Part shown: positions 33,925 through 42,824 of the stretch, in pieces
How the letters are laid out: every line of letters starts with the position of its first letter
Position numbering within the stretch: the first letter of the stretch is position 1
NCBI RefSeq assembly: GCF_039533965.1
Contig: NZ_BAAAUN010000001.1
Coordinates: 2,826,950 to 2,890,949, forward strand
DNA: 64,000 bases
Source of the DNA: Microbacterium luteolum
Lineage (GTDB): Bacteria; Actinomycetota; Actinomycetes; Actinomycetales; Microbacteriaceae
Direction: 5' to 3'
Notes under the pieces: generated by a model
Databases searched by the model: none
What the model saw: the letters and a program-made list of their open reading frames with translations, nothing else
Told to the model about the DNA's origin: nothing
Translations under genes and position numbers: made by a program

Positions 33925-35364
33925 TCAATGTGCGGTCGTGTCGGTCGGCTGCTCGTCGTCGGACCTCAGTCCGATGCCCCAGCTGGCGCCGCGCGCGATG
34001 AAGACCCCGATGACCGTGACGCCGGCGAACACCAGCATGAGCAGGCGGGCCGATCCGACGATGTCGGGCATGGCCAGGTTGACGAGCACTCCGGCCATCG
34101 CCGCGCTGAACGCGCTGGCGATGATGAACACGGTGTTCACCGCCGCGGCAGCCTTGGCGCCCTCCTCCTCGCCCGAGGTGCTGCCGAGCGCCGCGACCGT
34201 CAGGTGCGGGAAGCCCAAGCCGATGCCCGCTCCGGCGATGAAGAGAGTCGTGAACCACAGCGCGATGACGAGCACCGACGGGCCCTCGTGCTGCAGCAGG
34301 CCGTACGCGGCGAGGCCGAGGGCGACGACGAGCGGGCCCAGGGTGATCAGCGCCCGGCGCGAGCGGATGCCGGAGGCATTGGCGGTGAACACCTGGGTGA
34401 TCGACCATCCGAGCGAGAGGGCTGCTCCGAGGAGTCCGGCCACGAACGGTGCCAGCCCGCCGATCTCCTGGCCGAACAGCGGGATGAACGCCTCGGTGCC
34501 GATCGCGAACGCGAGCACGGCGACCGTGAGGTACACCCATCCGAGCGAGGAGCCGTGCGCGAACGTCACGCGGGGGAGGATGCCGCGGCTGCCGCGCTTC
34601 TCCTGGCGCAGGAACCAGATGCCCAGCGCCACGCCGACGACCAGCGCGATCGCCGTGCCGAGACCCGCCGGGACCACGCTCGCGATCCCGACGGCGGCGA
34701 CACCGCCGGACAGGAGGATGAGCGAGAGCCAGGGGAGCGACTCGCTCGACCGGCCCCGTGCGGTGCGCGGAAGCGCGCGGACCACGACGATGCCGATGAG
34801 TGCGGACACCACCGCGAGTCCGACGAACGTCACGCGCCAGGCATCCAGCTGGGCGAAGACACCGCCGACCACGGGGCCGACGATGTTGCCGACGCCCCAC
34901 ATGGCCGAGACCAGGGCGGCGCCTCGTGCCCACAGGCGTTCGGGCAGTGCCCGCTGGATGAGGGCGTAGCCGAGGCCGGCGAGCAGCCCACCGCCGAGAC
35001 CCTGCACCGCACGGCCGAAGAGCAATGCCGACATCCACGGGCTCGCGGCGCACAGCAGCGAGCCGAGCGCGAACAGTCCCAACGCCAGCAGGTAGGCCCG
35101 CACGGCGCCCTGCTGCGTGAGGATCCTGCTCACCAGCATCGAGCTGACCACCGAGGCCAGCAGAAAGGTCATCATGGTCCACGCGTAGAACTCGGCGCCG
35201 CCGATCTCGCCGACGATCGTGGGGAGGAGGCTGGTCGTCAGATAGACGTTGCTGGCTTCGAGCAGCACGCCTCCGGCGAGCACGGAGGCGACGGGGGCGT
35301 AGCGGCTGCCCAGGAGTTCGCGCCAGGTGCCGCCGGCTGCGGTCTTCTGCGGGGTCTGCGTCAT
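33925..35364 (-). CDS. MFS multidrug transporter (SoxR-linked)
   Basis: 479 residues with 12-14 membrane segments. Motif-like stretches GRAVQGLGGGLLAGLGYALIQ and VSAMWGVGNIVGPVVGG (motif C of antiporters) show a drug:H+ antiporter. A ribosome site GAAGGA precedes the ATG. Its promoter has TTGACC, a 19-base spacer carrying a sox box, and TAGCGT. It would be induced when SoxR is oxidised, for example by redox-cycling antibiotics or dyes, which the pump may expel. Confidence 0.9.
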   Translation of the reverse strand: MTQTPQKTAAGGTWRELLGSRYAPVASVLAGGVLLEASNVYLTTSLLPTIVGEIGGAEFYAWTMMTFLLASVVSSMLVSRILTQQGAVRAYLLALGLFALGSLLCAASPWMSALLFGRAVQGLGGGLLAGLGYALIQRALPERLWARGAALVSAMWGVGNIVGPVVGGVFAQLDAWRVTFVGLAVVSALIGIVVVRALPRTARGRSSESLPWLSLILLSGGVAAVGIASVVPAGLGTAIALVVGVALGIWFLRQEKRGSRGILPRVTFAHGSSLGWVYLTVAVLAFAIGTEAFIPLFGQEIGGLAPFVAGLLGAALSLGWSITQVFTANASGIRSRRALITLGPLVVALGLAAYGLLQHEGPSVLVIALWFTTLFIAGAGIGLGFPHLTVAALGSTSGEEEGAKAAAAVNTVFIIASAFSAAMAGVLVNLAMPDIVGSARLLMLVFAGVTVIGVFIARGASWGIGLRSDDEQPTDTTAH

Positions 35365-35434
35365 CGATCGTTCCTTCACGGCATCGGGGGAGGCTGACGG
35401 CCTCCGCGGCGCCGACTGCCGGCGACCTTTCGTC

Positions 35435-35465
35435 ACGCTATGACCTCAAGTAAGCTTGAGGTCAA
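35435..35465 (-). promoter_or_regulatory. SoxR-controlled promoter with sox box in a 19-bp spacer
   Basis: On the minus strand TTGACC (35465-35460) and TAGCGT (35440-35435) are separated by exactly 19 bases. The spacer region holds the palindrome GACCTCAAG-TAAG-CTTGAGGTC (35442-35463), nearly identical to the enteric sox box CCTCAAGTTAACTTGAGG. A 19-bp spacer is the hallmark of MerR-family activation by DNA untwisting. Confidence 0.9.
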
Positions 35466-35478
35466 GAGGAGGGTCGAG

Positions 35479-35919
35479 ATGTCTCTGGAACCCGATGATC
35501 TGCTGGCGATCGGCGAGGTGACGCAGCGCACCGGAGTGCCGGCATCCGCTCTCCACTTCTACGAGCAGCTCGGCCTGATCGCGTCGACGCGCACCCCGGG
35601 GAATCAGCGTCGATACCGCCGGCACATGCTGCGGCGGATCTCGCTGATCGTGGTCGCGAAACGGCTCGGCATCCCGCTCAGCGACGTGCAGGAGGTCTTC
35701 CAGAGCCTGCCGCTCGACGATCCGCCCTCGCAGCGCGACTGGCGACGGGTCGCCCAGCTCTGGCGTGCGCAGCTCGAAGTGCGCCGCACTCAGCTCGACC
35801 ATCTGCAACGCGAGCTCACCGGCTGCATCGGCTGCGGCTGTCTCTCGCTCAAGGCCTGCCGGCTGCTGAACCCCGAGGACGCGCTGGGCGTCGACGGGCC
35901 GGGCCCGCGTCGCATCTGA
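35479..35919 (+). CDS. soxR: Redox-sensitive transcriptional activator SoxR
   Basis: 146 residues. MerR helix-turn-helix (LLAIGEVTQRTGVPASALHFYEQ, then NQRRYRRHMLRRI), a dimerisation helix, and Cys116, 119, 121 and 127 in the exact CxxCxCx5C arrangement that holds the [2Fe-2S] cluster of SoxR. AGAGGAGGG precedes the ATG. It diverges from an MFS pump whose promoter holds the sox box. As in other actinobacteria, it likely senses redox-active metabolites rather than running the enteric SoxS cascade; no soxS is present. Confidence 0.95.
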   Translation: MSLEPDDLLAIGEVTQRTGVPASALHFYEQLGLIASTRTPGNQRRYRRHMLRRISLIVVAKRLGIPLSDVQEVFQSLPLDDPPSQRDWRRVAQLWRAQLEVRRTQLDHLQRELTGCIGCGCLSLKACRLLNPEDALGVDGPGPRRI

Positions 35920-35940
35920 CGCGGGACCAGCCCGTCGATC

Positions 35941-35962
35941 GTCCCGGCCGTCAGGCCGGGAC
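35941..35962. terminator. Hairpin terminator between soxR and convergent MFS gene
   Basis: GTCCCGGCC-GTCA-GGCCGGGAC is a perfect 9-bp stem that overlaps the stop of the minus-strand MFS gene and follows soxR. It can serve both directions. Confidence 0.7.
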
Positions 35963-37378
35963 GGAGTGCGCTGTCGTGTGCGTGGACACCCGCGGCGTTC
36001 TCATCGCGATCGCGGTGACCAACGCCCCGACCAGGGCGAGGATCGCGGCGCCGATGAATGCCGCGGAGTATCCCTGGGTCAGTTCCACGCGAGAAGGATC
36101 CGTGCCGGAGATTCCGGAGACGACGGCCGTGAGGCCGGCGAGGCCGAGTGCGGAACCGATCTGGTAGCTGGTGCTCACGAGCCCCGAGGCCACGCCCGTC
36201 TCCGCCGGCGGTGCGGCGTTGATGGCCGTGCCGAGCGAGGGGACGAAGGCCAGCGACATGCCGAGGGCGGCCACGAGCGAGGCGGGCAGGACATCGACGA
36301 CGTAGTTGCCGTCCGGTCGGACGAAGGCGAGCCAGGCGAGCCCCGCCGCCAGGAGGAGAAGACCGCTGACGATCAGCGCCTTCGCACCGAACCTCCCCTG
36401 CAGCCGTGGTGCGAGAGCGACCATGACGAGCACGACGAGGCCGGTCATCGGGAGGAGTGCGGCGCCGGCGGCGAAGGCGCTCGCGCCCAGCACCTGCTGG
36501 AGGTAGAGGTTCAGGAAGAACCACATCGAGACCCACGCCGCGCCCAGCAGGAGCTGTGCGCCGTTGGCCGCTCCGAGCAGCGGAGTGCGCAGCAGCCCGA
36601 GCCGAAGAAGCGGGTTGCGGCTCCGCGCCTGGACGAGGAAGAAGATCACCAGCAGGACGAGGCCTCCGCTCAGCAGGCCCAGGGTGGACCAGGTGAGCCA
36701 GCCGACCTCCGGCGCGTTGACCACCGCGTAGACGACCGCGGCGAGTCCGCCGGTGACGGTGATCGCGCCGACGATGTCGATCGATCCCGATGCCTTGCGG
36801 ACGGTCCGGGGGAGCGACGTGGCCGTGAAGGCGAGCACGAACAGCGCGATCGGGACGGTGACGTAGAACACCCACGGCCAGCTCACGTACTCGGTGAGCA
36901 CGCCGCCGAGGAAGACCCCGGCCGTCCCACCGATCGGGGCCGCAGCGCCGTACACCGCGAACGCCTTCGGCAGGTCGGAGGTGCCGCCGAAGAGCATCAT
37001 CAGCAGGGTCAGCGCGGCGGGGGCGATGAGTGCGGAGCCGGCCCCCTGGATGGCGCGGCCGGTGATCTCGAGTCCGACAGTGCCGGCGGCGCCGGCGAGG
37101 ATCGACCCGGCGATCAGGACGATCCAGCCGAGCACGAAGATCTTGCGGGCGCCGAAGACGTCGGCGAGGCGACCGCCGAGCAGGAGCAGGCCGCCGAAGG
37201 CGACCACGTAGGCGTTGAAGACCCACGACAACGACTCGGGGGTGAAGCCGAGCTCCCGTTGGATGTCGGGAAGAGCGACGCCGATGATCGAGGTGTCCAT
37301 GATGACGACGAACTGCGCCATGGCGATCAGCACGAGGCCGAGCCAGCGCTTCGCCGGCGTTATGGGTGGGTGGGACAT
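35951..37378 (-). CDS. MFS transporter, DHA2 (EmrB/QacA) family, with copper-type operator upstream
   Basis: 475 residues with 14 membrane segments. MAQFVVIMDTSIIGVALPDIQ is the motif D1 of DHA2 exporters, and GGRLADVFGARKIFVLGW is motif A. AGGAGG lies before the ATG. Its promoter (CTGAAC, 17 bases, TATTAC on the minus strand) encloses a perfect copy of the ATACCC-N5-GGGTAT operator also found before copZ. This suggests regulation by a copper-sensing CsoR-type repressor, unusual for this family. Substrate unknown. Confidence 0.9.
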   Translation of the reverse strand: MSHPPITPAKRWLGLVLIAMAQFVVIMDTSIIGVALPDIQRELGFTPESLSWVFNAYVVAFGGLLLLGGRLADVFGARKIFVLGWIVLIAGSILAGAAGTVGLEITGRAIQGAGSALIAPAALTLLMMLFGGTSDLPKAFAVYGAAAPIGGTAGVFLGGVLTEYVSWPWVFYVTVPIALFVLAFTATSLPRTVRKASGSIDIVGAITVTGGLAAVVYAVVNAPEVGWLTWSTLGLLSGGLVLLVIFFLVQARSRNPLLRLGLLRTPLLGAANGAQLLLGAAWVSMWFFLNLYLQQVLGASAFAAGAALLPMTGLVVLVMVALAPRLQGRFGAKALIVSGLLLLAAGLAWLAFVRPDGNYVVDVLPASLVAALGMSLAFVPSLGTAINAAPPAETGVASGLVSTSYQIGSALGLAGLTAVVSGISGTDPSRVELTQGYSAAFIGAAILALVGALVTAIAMRTPRVSTHTTAHSVPA

Positions 37379-37424
37379 GGTGATTCCTCCTGAAGGGTGG
37401 CCCGGCGGTCCGGGCGAGATGCGG

Positions 37425-37445
37425 TAATACCCCAGGGGGGTATTA
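37425..37445. promoter_or_regulatory. CsoR-type operator 1 (MFS side)
   Basis: TAATACCCC-AGG-GGGGTATTA is a perfect palindrome with the ATACCC-N5-GGGTAT core at 37427-37443. It lies between the -35 and -10 of the minus-strand MFS promoter. Confidence 0.8.
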
Positions 37446-37461
37446 CGTTCAGAGTAGCGGA

Positions 37462-37478
37462 ATACCCGGGTGGGGTAT
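37462..37478. promoter_or_regulatory. CsoR-type operator 2 (central)
   Basis: ATACCC-gggtg-GGGTAT has the same arms and 5-base gap as the other two copies, 35 bases from the first and 30 from the third. Confidence 0.75.
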
Positions 37479-37491
37479 ACGGTTGGAACAA

Positions 37492-37508
37492 ATACCCAGC
37501 AGGGGTAT
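37492..37508. promoter_or_regulatory. CsoR-type operator 3 (copZ side)
   Basis: ATACCC-agcag-GGGTAT follows a TTGGAA -35 candidate (37483-37488) and overlaps a TATCCC -10 candidate of the copper operon. Copper binding to a CsoR-type repressor would free this promoter. Confidence 0.8.
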
Positions 37509-37530
37509 CCCAAGACGAGAAGAGGATGAC

Positions 37531-37743
37531 ATGGCGACGAACGAGTACCAGGTGACGGGCATGACGTGCGGGCACTGCGAGATGTCGGTGCGCGAAGAGG
37601 TCGGACAGGTCGCCGGAGTCGAAGGCATTCAGGTGAGTGCGAAGACCGGGCTGCTGGAGGTCACCGCCTCGGACGCGATCGACGACGCGCAGATTCTCGC
37701 GGCGGTCAAGGAGGCCGGCTACTCGGCGGTACGCGCGTCATGA
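37531..37743 (+). CDS. copZ: Copper chaperone CopZ (heavy-metal-associated domain)
   Basis: 70 residues. VTGMTCGHCEMSVREEV holds the GMTCxxC copper-binding motif (Cys near 12 and 15) and the chain has the beta-alpha-beta-beta-alpha-beta pattern of HMA domains. It carries Cu(I) in the cytoplasm to the CopA ATPase two genes downstream. AAGAGGA precedes the ATG. The stop overlaps the next ATG by four bases. Confidence 0.95.
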   Translation: MATNEYQVTGMTCGHCEMSVREEVGQVAGVEGIQVSAKTGLLEVTASDAIDDAQILAAVKEAGYSAVRAS

Positions 37744-38663
37744 AGACCGGCGCACGTCTCGCCCTGTACGGGCTCGGACTGATCGTCGCTTTCGGCGGAG
37801 CCTTCGGCATCGCCGCAGCGGTGGTTCCCGACGACGTGGTCGCCGGATGGCAGAAGGGAAGCGAAATGAACGGGCATGACGAGGGACACGAGTCCGGGGA
37901 GACGGCATCCGCATCGGCATCCGTCGCCACTGCGCTGAAGGGTCTGGCGCTCAGCATCGACGGGTACGTCCTGTCGCCGATCGAAGCGCCGACGACCGTG
38001 GGCGAGGCCGGTGAGCTCCGCTTCCAGATCCAGGATGCCGCCGGCGAGGCGGTGACCGACTACACGACGGCTCACGACAAGGATCTGCACCTGATCGTCG
38101 CGCGCTCGGACGGGAGCGGTTTCCAGCATGTGCACCCGCTGCTCGATGAGGCGACGGGCACATGGTCGCTGCCGTGGGAGTGGGAGGCGGCGGGAACGTA
38201 CCGCGTGTTCGCCGACTTCACGCCGGGCGGCGCGGACGCGGCGAACCTGACCCTCTCGCGCACCGTGCAGGTGGCGGGCGAGTTCGTTCCGGTCGAGACG
38301 CAGCCGAGCGTGGCCTCCGAGGTCGACGGCTTCACCGTCTCCCTCGAAGGAGACGTGGTGGCAGGGTCTGCGAGTGAACTGGCCATCACCATCTCGCGTG
38401 ACGGCGAACCCGTCACGACGTTGGAGCCCTACCTGGGGGCTTTCGGTCACCTCGTGGCTCTGCGCGAGGGCGATCTCGCCTTCCTGCACGTGCACGCCGA
38501 GGGGGACGAGCCCGAGGCCGGCGACACGTCGGGACCGGAGATCGTGTTCTTCGCCGAAGCCCCGACCGCCGGACACTACCTGCTGTACTTGGACTTCCAG
38601 GTCGACGGCGTGGTGCACACGGCCGAGTTCGTCGTCGACGCGGCACACGGAGACCACTCATGA
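37740..38663 (+). CDS. Secreted or membrane-anchored copper-operon protein
   Basis: 307 residues. One N-terminal membrane or signal segment (residues 5-28) is followed by a His/Met/Glu-rich stretch ([12 protein letters not shown]) and two related beta-sandwich-like units, each with HLVAxxxGxxFxHxHP-like His clusters ([37 protein letters not shown]). The end is AAHGDHS. The repeated His motifs suggest extracellular copper binding. It overlaps copZ and copA by four bases each, so it is part of the copper operon. No enzymatic motif seen. Confidence 0.8.
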   Translation: MKTGARLALYGLGLIVAFGGAFGIAAAVVPDDVVAGWQKGSEMNGHDEGHESGETASASASVATALKGLALSIDGYVLSPIEAPTTVGEAGELRFQIQDAAGEAVTDYTTAHDKDLHLIVARSDGSGFQHVHPLLDEATGTWSLPWEWEAAGTYRVFADFTPGGADAANLTLSRTVQVAGEFVPVETQPSVASEVDGFTVSLEGDVVAGSASELAITISRDGEPVTTLEPYLGAFGHLVALREGDLAFLHVHAEGDEPEAGDTSGPEIVFFAEAPTAGHYLLYLDFQVDGVVHTAEFVVDAAHGDHS

Positions 38664-40927
38664 GCACGACAGCCCCCCAGACCGCCGGCGCCGGCGTCGA
38701 GTTGGAGATCGGCGGGATGACGTGCGCCTCGTGCGCGATGCGGATCGAGAAGAAGCTCAACAAGCTCGACGGCGTCACGGCGACGGTCAACTACGCGACC
38801 GAGAAGGCGAAGGTCACGGTGCCGGAGGGGTACGACCCCGCGGCACTGATCGCCGAGGTGGAGAAGACCGGGTACACGGCCGTCCTGCCCGCGCCGAAGG
38901 GCGACAAGAAGAAGACCGGTGACGCCGACGAGGCGGACCCGGAGCTGCGTTCGCTGCGCAATCGGCTGATCGGATCGATCATCCTCACCGTTCCGGTGAT
39001 CGCGATGGCGATGATCCCCGCTCTGCAGTTCACGTACTGGCAGTGGGCGTCGCTCGCGCTCGCCGCACCGGTGATCGTCTGGGCGGCGTGGCCGTTCCAC
39101 CGGGCGGCCTGGATGAACCTTCGGCACGGTGCGGCCACGATGGACACGCTCATCTCGATGGGCACCTCGGCCGCGTTCCTCTGGTCGCTGTATGCGCTGT
39201 TCTTCGGCACGGCGGGCACGCCGGGGATGACGCATCCGTTCGAGTTCGCGCTGGCGCCGTCCGACGGTGCGGCGAACATCTACCTCGAGGTCGGCGCGGG
39301 CGTGACGATGTTCATCCTCGCCGGGCGCTACTTCGAGAAGCGCTCGAAGAAGCAGGCCGGGGCCGCTCTGCGGGCGCTGCTCGAGCTCGGCGCCAAGGAG
39401 GTCTCGATCGTTCGCGACGGGATCGAGGGCAAGATCCCCGTGGAGGACCTCCGCGTGGGCGATGAGTTCATCGTGCGTCCGGGCGAGAAGATCGCCACGG
39501 ACGGGGTCGTGGTCTCCGGCACGTCGGCGGTCGACGCCTCCATGCTCACCGGGGAGTCCGTCCCCGTCGAGGTCGCCTCGGGGGATGCGGTGACCGGTGC
39601 CACCACGAACGTCGGGGGACGACTCGTGGTGCGGGCGACGCGGATCGGATCCGACACGCAGCTGGCGCAGATGGCCCGGCTCGTCGAAGACGCGCAGACC
39701 GGCAAGGCCGAGGTGCAGCGCCTCGCCGACCGGATCTCCGGGGTCTTCGTGCCGATCGTGATCGTTATCGCCGTCGCGGCACTCGGGGGCTGGTTGGGAG
39801 CCGGCTTCCCGGTGACGGCGGCGTTCACGGCAGCAGTCGCCGTGCTCGTGATCGCGTGCCCGTGCGCCCTGGGGCTGGCGACGCCGACGGCGCTGCTGGT
39901 CGGCACCGGTCGCGGCGCGCAGATGGGCATCCTCATCAAGGGTCCGGAGGTGCTGGAATCCACGCGCATGGTCGACACGGTCGTGCTCGACAAGACCGGC
40001 ACCGTCACCAGCGGGAAGATGACCCTGGTGGATGTCGTCGTCGAGCCGGGTGTGGACCGCGCGGACCTGCTGCGGTTGGCCGGCGCGCTGGAGGATGCCT
40101 CGGAGCACCCCATCGCGCAGGCCATCGCCAAGGGCGCGACGCAGGAAGTCGGTGCGCTCGCCGCCCCGGAGGACTTCGCGAACATCGAGGGCAAGGGCGT
40201 GCAGGGCGTCGTGGACGGGCACGCGGTGCTGGTGGGCCGCGAGTCCCTGTTGGCCGAGTGGTCGCTGAAGCTGAGTCACGAGCTGGCATCCACGAAGGCG
40301 CGCGCGGAGAGCGAAGGCAAGACGGTCGTCGCCGTGGGCTGGGACGGCCAGGCGCGCGGCATCCTCATCGTGGCCGACACGGTCAAGCCGACGAGTGCCG
40401 AGGCGATCGCGCAGTTCAAGGCGATCGGTCTGACCCCGGTCCTGCTCACCGGAGACAACGAGGCGGTCGCACGGCAGATCGCCACCGAGGTCGGGATCGA
40501 CGAGGTCATCGCCGAGGTGCTGCCTGCGGACAAGGTCGACGTCGTCCGCCGCCTTCAGAGCGAGGGCAAGGTCGTCGCGATGATCGGCGACGGCGTCAAC
40601 GACGCCCCGGCGCTCGCGCAGGCCGACCTCGGTCTGGCGATGGGCACAGGAGCGGATGTCGCGATCGAAGCATCCGACATCACCCTGGTGCGCGGCGATC
40701 TGCGCAGCGCGGTCGATGCGATCCGGTTGTCTCGCAAGACGCTCGGAACCATCAAGACCAACCTGTTCTGGGCCTTCGCCTACAACGTCGCGGCGATCCC
40801 CGTCGCGGCCCTCGGGATGCTGAACCCGATGCTCGCGGGCGCGGCGATGGCGCTCTCCAGCGTCTTCGTCGTCGGCAACAGCCTGCGGTTGCGCGGGTTC
40901 AAGAGCGTCGCGGACCACAGCCAGTAG
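38660..40927 (+). CDS. copA: Copper-exporting P1B-type ATPase CopA
   Basis: 755 residues. One N-terminal HMA domain (GMTCASC, Cys22 and Cys25), eight membrane segments, the CPC motif (Cys400 and Cys402 in [17 protein letters not shown]), the phosphorylation site DKTGT (Asp444), the SEHPIA motif and [16 protein letters not shown] hinge. All catalytic elements are intact. It pumps Cu(I) out of the cytoplasm using ATP, with copper handed over by CopZ. Four-base overlap with the upstream gene shows translational coupling. Confidence 0.96.
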   Translation: MSTTAPQTAGAGVELEIGGMTCASCAMRIEKKLNKLDGVTATVNYATEKAKVTVPEGYDPAALIAEVEKTGYTAVLPAPKGDKKKTGDADEADPELRSLRNRLIGSIILTVPVIAMAMIPALQFTYWQWASLALAAPVIVWAAWPFHRAAWMNLRHGAATMDTLISMGTSAAFLWSLYALFFGTAGTPGMTHPFEFALAPSDGAANIYLEVGAGVTMFILAGRYFEKRSKKQAGAALRALLELGAKEVSIVRDGIEGKIPVEDLRVGDEFIVRPGEKIATDGVVVSGTSAVDASMLTGESVPVEVASGDAVTGATTNVGGRLVVRATRIGSDTQLAQMARLVEDAQTGKAEVQRLADRISGVFVPIVIVIAVAALGGWLGAGFPVTAAFTAAVAVLVIACPCALGLATPTALLVGTGRGAQMGILIKGPEVLESTRMVDTVVLDKTGTVTSGKMTLVDVVVEPGVDRADLLRLAGALEDASEHPIAQAIAKGATQEVGALAAPEDFANIEGKGVQGVVDGHAVLVGRESLLAEWSLKLSHELASTKARAESEGKTVVAVGWDGQARGILIVADTVKPTSAEAIAQFKAIGLTPVLLTGDNEAVARQIATEVGIDEVIAEVLPADKVDVVRRLQSEGKVVAMIGDGVNDAPALAQADLGLAMGTGADVAIEASDITLVRGDLRSAVDAIRLSRKTLGTIKTNLFWAFAYNVAAIPVAALGMLNPMLAGAAMALSSVFVVGNSLRLRGFKSVADHSQ

Positions 40928-40970
40928 GCTCCGGGCCCAGGGTGCGCGCAGACCTTCCTAGGATCGAGAG

Positions 40971-41507
40971 ATGACTTCTGCTGTCACTGATCTGCCGCTC
41001 CGCCGGGCTGCGCCGGAGGATGCCGCCGCCGTGCTGCGTCTGTTCGACGAGGCGATCGCCTGGTTCGTCTCGATCGGCAACACCGGCCAGTGGGGCACCG
41101 AGCCGGTCTCGGGCACGCCCCGCTGGGAGGCGCGGGCCGAGGAGTGGTGCTCCGGCGACGACAGCTGGGTGGTCGAGCATCCGGAGATCGGAGTCTGCGG
41201 GCTGATCGCGCTCGGCGACGCCGTCGACTACGTCCCGGCTGCCGTCGAGCCGGAGCTCTATGTCCGGGTGCTGATCGGCTCGCGGGATCCACGGGCGAAG
41301 GGCGTCGGACGCCGGCTGCTCGCCCTCGCGGACGAGCGCGCGGCCGCGAAGGGCGTCGACCTGCTTCGAGTCGACTGCTACGCCGGAGGGTCCGGCGACC
41401 TCGTGCGGTTCTACGAAGCCTGCGGGTACACCCGGGCGGGGACCTTCGCCGTGGGCGAGGAGCCCAACGCGTGGCCCGGCCAGGTGCTGGAGCGGCGACT
41501 CCCCTAG
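40971..41507 (+). CDS. GNAT family N-acetyltransferase
   Basis: 178 residues. LRRAAPEDAAAVLRLF at the start and the acetyl-CoA loop RDPRAKGVGRRLLALADERA near residue 105, followed by LVRFYEACGYTRAG, are clear GNAT landmarks. TAGGAT (40959-40964) ends six bases before the ATG, so the transcript is probably leaderless. Substrate unknown. It converges with and slightly overlaps the small secreted-peptide gene. Confidence 0.88.
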   Translation: MTSAVTDLPLRRAAPEDAAAVLRLFDEAIAWFVSIGNTGQWGTEPVSGTPRWEARAEEWCSGDDSWVVEHPEIGVCGLIALGDAVDYVPAAVEPELYVRVLIGSRDPRAKGVGRRLLALADERAAAKGVDLLRVDCYAGGSGDLVRFYEACGYTRAGTFAVGEEPNAWPGQVLERRLP

Positions 41508-41725
41508 TACGGCACCTGACTGGTCAGGTGGAAGGTCATTCCCATCCACCTGTCCATGTAGGCGCTCTGGGCGCCGTTGCTGTACTTGAAGCAACCCGCG
41601 CCGCAGGAGCCCTGGTACACGTAGCTGTTCGCCGCGTTGGCGGCTCCAGCGGGTACGAGGAGGAGCGCGGCCGCGAGTGCGACGACGGCCCCGGCGCCGG
41701 CGGCGCGCTTCTTGATGTTCTTCAT
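41504..41725 (-). CDS. Small secreted peptide with one Cys pair
   Basis: 73 residues from an ATG after GAGAGGAAC. A clear Sec signal (KNIKKR, then a hydrophobic Ala/Val/Leu core) ends with a likely cleavage after ANA (residue 31). The 42-residue mature peptide is rich in Tyr, Ser, Gly and aromatic residues with Cys41 and Cys45 as CGAGC and a C-terminal MTFHLTSQVPY. I recognise no family. The size suggests a surface, signalling or antimicrobial peptide; no immunity or export gene is adjacent. The 211 bases upstream to the next gene hold nothing else I can support. Confidence 0.7.
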   Translation of the reverse strand: MKNIKKRAAGAGAVVALAAALLLVPAGAANAANSYVYQGSCGAGCFKYSNGAQSAYMDRWMGMTFHLTSQVPY

Positions 41726-41936
41726 GGTCTGTTCCTCTCGGTCGTGCCCACCCCGCGCGCGTGCGGGAGCGGTCCGACCGTCAGTCTTCTCCGACCGGGA
41801 GGCGTGCACATCGGTGGAACTACGGACTCACGCGAACTCGTCTAGCGCCGGGGCGCCGGCGGGATGGAACTCGAGATGGCCTGCGCGATCGCGGCGGCGA
41901 CGTCGGGGGTCCGCGATCGTGTGACAGATTGAAGCG

Positions 41937-42767
41937 ATGAACTCCTCCGCCCGCCTCGCGCCTCCCCGCCGCACGCTCCTCGTCGGATTCGGCAAGCTCG
42001 GGCGGGGTCTCGCTCACCGGCTCGTCGCCGACGGCAGTGAGGTGTTCGCGCTGCGGCGCAGTGACGACGACCTGCCGGAGGGCGTCACCGGCATCCGCGC
42101 GGATCTGTCGGTCCCGCTGACCGAGCCTCTGCCTGCGGTCGACGCGATGGTCGTGACGCTTCCGCCGCCGGGAGGCGTCGACGGGTACCGCATCGCCCTG
42201 ACCCACCTCCGCGACGCTCTGCCCTCCCTTCCCGATCGCACCGTGTTCGTCTCGTCGACGGGGGTCTTCGAGGCGACGGCATCCGATCACCCGATCACCG
42301 AGCAGGACGAGCCCGTGCCGGCATCCGATCGCTCCCGAGGTCTGTACGACGGGGAGCGCGCGGCGATCGAGCTGTTCTCGGCGGTGGTCGTGCGGCCGAG
42401 CGGGATCTACGGCCCGGGCCGAGGGTTCCTGCTCCGTCAGGTGCGCGAGCACAAGCCCGTGAACCACCGCCGCCGTACGAACCGCATCCACGAGGTGGAT
42501 CTGGTACGCGCACTCGATCTGCTCCTGCGGATGCCGGAGCCGCCCGCCCTGGTCCACGCGGTCGATCAGGCGCCGGCGCCATTGGGAGACGTCGTCGCGC
42601 ACATCGCGTTCCGGCTCGGCGTCGACGCGCCGCCGGGCGACCCGTCGGCCGAGGCGACCGGGCTCGTGCACGACGGGTCGCTGCTGCTGTCTCTGCTCGG
42701 AGATCTCGACTACCCGACGTACGTCGAGGGGTACGACGAGATGATCGCAGCCGAGCCCACCCCCTGA
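41937..42767 (+). CDS. NAD(P)-binding atypical SDR (YeeZ-like)
   Basis: 276 residues. LLVGFGKLGRGLAHRLVADG (residues about 14-33) is a GxGxxG dinucleotide motif, VFVSSTGVFEA and SRGLYDGERAAIELF follow, and VVVRPSGIYGPGRG matches extended or atypical SDRs of the YeeZ type. The YxxxK Tyr/Lys is replaced by YDGER, typical of this non-reductase branch. It may be an epimerase-like or regulatory protein. A CAGATT hexamer lies six bases before the ATG. Confidence 0.8.
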   Translation: MNSSARLAPPRRTLLVGFGKLGRGLAHRLVADGSEVFALRRSDDDLPEGVTGIRADLSVPLTEPLPAVDAMVVTLPPPGGVDGYRIALTHLRDALPSLPDRTVFVSSTGVFEATASDHPITEQDEPVPASDRSRGLYDGERAAIELFSAVVVRPSGIYGPGRGFLLRQVREHKPVNHRRRTNRIHEVDLVRALDLLLRMPEPPALVHAVDQAPAPLGDVVAHIAFRLGVDAPPGDPSAEATGLVHDGSLLLSLLGDLDYPTYVEGYDEMIAAEPTP

Positions 42768-42824
42768 GAACCGGGCGAAGATGGAGGGAGCACGCACCCC
42801 CGCCAGCGCAACGACAGGAGCCCC

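Noticed and set aside
41726..41936. Additional small gene between the secreted peptide and the YeeZ-like gene
   Set aside because: No frame has a ribosome site, family match or coding bias; the stretch appears non-coding.
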